Shown here: positions 63,181 through 64,000 of the stretch, piece after piece | Layout of the letters: each line of letters starts with the position of its first letter | How positions within the stretch are numbered: position 1 is the stretch's first letter | From: Actinomycetota bacterium | GTDB taxonomy: Bacteria; Actinomycetota; Actinomycetes; Actinomycetales; Dermatophilaceae | Assembly (NCBI GenBank): GCA_020161845.1 | Contig: JAIUNK010000003.1 | Location: forward strand, 62,001 to 126,000 | Reading direction: 5' to 3' | DNA: 64,000 bases | Notes under the pieces: generated by a model | Database searches by the model: none | Seen by the model: only the letters and a program-made list of their open reading frames with translations | What the model was told of the DNA's origin: nothing | Made by a program: the position numbers and the translations under genes

Positions 63181-63300
63181 AGTGTCCGGAGGGGGACTTG
63201 AACCCCACCAGAACGGCACGTCGGCCACGACTTCGCAGGTCGCAGCGGTGCCCCACGGTGACTCGAACCCACTCGCGGACGCAAAACGCCTAGATGTGGT
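63181..63300 (-). other. tRNA-like fragments, degenerate
   Basis: The minus strand holds two T-arm-like segments: GGGGTTCAAGTCCCC (near 63193-63207) and GTGGGTTCGAGTCAC (near 63258-63272). Between them lies an anticodon-arm-like GCGACCTGCGAAGTCG. The expected 5' acceptor matching TCCGGAC is missing and no full cloverleaf forms. It could be a tRNA remnant or the attachment site of an excised element. The flanking 63166-63341 region carries no gene. Confidence 0.35.
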
Positions 63301-63550
63301 CCCCGGCGGGGACCACGCGAGAGCAGGGGGGAGAGGACGCCATGACGCTCGAACAGCTCGCCGTCTCGCAGCGGATCGCTCGCCGGCTCGCCGAGATCGA
63401 GGCTGAGCGCCGCGATCGTCGCACCGCGGACGCCGCCCGCCTCGCGAGGGCCGCGCGGTTGCGGGTGTTCAGCTGTAGCCACCGGGCGGCCATGTCGGAG
63501 TCGACCAGTACGACCGAGGTCGTGACCTTGCTGTGCGTGAGTGTGTCCAC
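63290..63550 (-). pseudogene. ParB-like (plasmid/phage type) gene, truncated
   Basis: The frame from GTG 63550 with a GGAAGGA site reads MDTLTHSKVTTSVVLVDSDM and AARWLQLNTRNR, which matches the start of plasmid/phage ParB-like proteins (V-x-P-x-x-A-x-x-W-L-x-x-N-T-x-N-R). After about residue 32 (63455) the frame turns into an Arg/Ser-rich sequence with no similarity, ending in TAG at 63290. The join looks like a deletion or integration point. Confidence 0.5.
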
Positions 63551-63632
63551 TTGCTATCCTTCCTGTGTGGCCGGGAGGCCGTCTGCGACCTGTTGGAGCA
63601 GGTCGATTGCTTCCAAGAGGCGCTGGCGATGA
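63342..63632 (+). pseudogene. Small gene with strong ribosome site, apparently truncated
   Basis: ATG 63342 follows GGGGGGAGAGGA at 63327-63338. The first 38 residues (MTLEQLAVSQRIARRLAEIE, then AERRDRRTADAARLARAA) form a charged amphipathic helix; after about 63455 the frame runs into Cys/Ser-rich, antisense-like sequence of the ParB-like gene. This is the same point where that gene is cut, so both are probably broken at one junction. Confidence 0.45.
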
Positions 63633-64000
63633 ACCGCCAGCGCCTCTTGCGCTTGGGGGTCACTGCTCGCGGCGGCGAAGATCCGCGCGGCGGTGTTGCC
63701 GAGGACGACGAGGGTGCGATTGATCTCGCCGAGGTAGGGCGCGATGCTGCCGCCGTTGCGGGGCAGGCGGTCGTCCTCGCCGAGACGCTCGACGCGGGCC
63801 GCCGCCTTGCTCAGCTCGAAGGCGGCGCTCCCCATCGCGTCGGGCAGCGGCCGGCGCCGGCGCTCGCGCGGCGCGTCGAGCACTTCGCCGGTGGCGGCGT
63901 CGACGACCTCGGGCGCGGGGCGCGGGGCGTAGGTGGCCGGGCGCTGCTGGCCGCGGGCATTGACGATCGGGGCGGCAGGAGTGAAACCCGCATTTGCGGT
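63554..64000 (-). CDS. Unknown plasmid/phage-like protein, 5' end beyond window
   Basis: The frame is open from 64000 to the stop at 63554, with no start inside that is clearly real (GTG 63883 is possible). The visible part has a Pro/Arg-rich segment (PEVVDAATGEVLDAPRERRR), then a helical region (AAFELSKAAARVERLGEDDR, GEINRTLVVLGNTAARIFAA, LLEAIDLLQQVADGLPATQE). I recognise no family. It lies 3 bases from the ParB-like start on the same strand, suggesting a plasmid-type operon. Confidence 0.55.
   Translation of the reverse strand, partial: TANAGFTPAAPIVNARGQQRPATYAPRPAPEVVDAATGEVLDAPRERRRRPLPDAMGSAAFELSKAAARVERLGEDDRLPRNGGSIAPYLGEINRTLVVLGNTAARIFAAASSDPQAQEALAVHRQRLLEAIDLLQQVADGLPATQEG

Noticed and set aside
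63181-63300. A functional tRNA gene
   Set aside because: No acceptor stem match and no D-arm could be built; kept as a degenerate tRNA-like feature.
63469-63663. Small basic protein on the minus strand
   Set aside because: Shadow frame of the ParB-like gene and its upstream neighbour.

Overview
The window is uniformly high-GC DNA with GTG and TTG starts, many 4-base start/stop overlaps, an actinobacterial-type SUF operon, an InhA-like enoyl reductase, a DtxR/IdeR-type iron box and many probably leaderless promoters. This points to an actinobacterium, perhaps Micrococcales or Propionibacteriales; the genus cannot be told from sequence alone. It reads as chromosome with islands of accessory DNA.

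Layout. 1-3417: end of an iron-sulfur cluster assembly operon (Rieske protein, sufC, sufS, sufU, sufT-like). 3433-9292: a TIGR03086-type protein, an XRE-like regulator, a zinc dehydrogenase, a DUF2520 Rossmann protein and panD-panB-panC (pantothenate). 9366-13290: FAD oxidoreductase, HhH-GPD repair protein, 2H phosphoesterase, a frameshifted acetyltransferase and a VOC protein. 13348-14442: two toxin-antitoxin modules, one with a toxin gene broken by a stop codon. 14587-22042: an unusual divergent locus. Five leftward genes encode two paralogous SCP2-like proteins bracketing a class III aminotransferase and a split transketolase; two rightward genes encode fold-III PLP racemases. A run of 11-bp tandem repeats lies between the arms. 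22229-23722: acyl-CoA ligase. 23777-25638: a complete IS1182-like element with a CTAG duplication. 25686-33857: DrrAB-like exporter, PIN toxin module, zinc peptidase, ABC-F protein, enoyl-CoA hydratase-like protein and ABC exporter. 33887-38191: VapBC-like module, a compact four-gene operon (HTH protein, unknown protein, histidine phosphatase, PEP-utilising enzyme) and a RelE/YefM-type module. 38260-43239: SURF1, moaA, DUF3099, fabG, fabI and a GNAT-like protein. 43240-43826: no gene, but a 62-bp perfect palindrome and a second copy of a 38-bp palindromic repeat. 43827-55477: serB, glgC/glgA, an ABC ATPase, NfeD and SPFH membrane-quality proteins, a TSUP transporter, an rRNA methyltransferase, a PEBP protein, a HipA-like kinase with DUF3037 and an acyltransferase. 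55474-63165: RecQ-like helicase, iron-box-controlled feoABC, small conserved proteins, an IolE-like isomerase and a Tat-exported protein. 63166-64000: a patchwork of degenerate tRNA-like sequence and truncated plasmid/phage-like genes.

Working together. SUF proteins build Fe-S clusters using ferrous iron that FeoABC imports under iron-box control. PanBCD make the CoA precursor, with a DUF2520 protein as candidate for the otherwise missing ketopantoate reductase. FabG and FabI work in fatty acid elongation, and the acyltransferase and acyl-CoA ligase in lipid metabolism. GlgC and GlgA make glycogen. Five toxin-antitoxin modules, one decayed, lie in 25 kb. The most promising undescribed systems are the SCP2/transketolase/aminotransferase/racemase locus and the PEP-enzyme/histidine-phosphatase operon.
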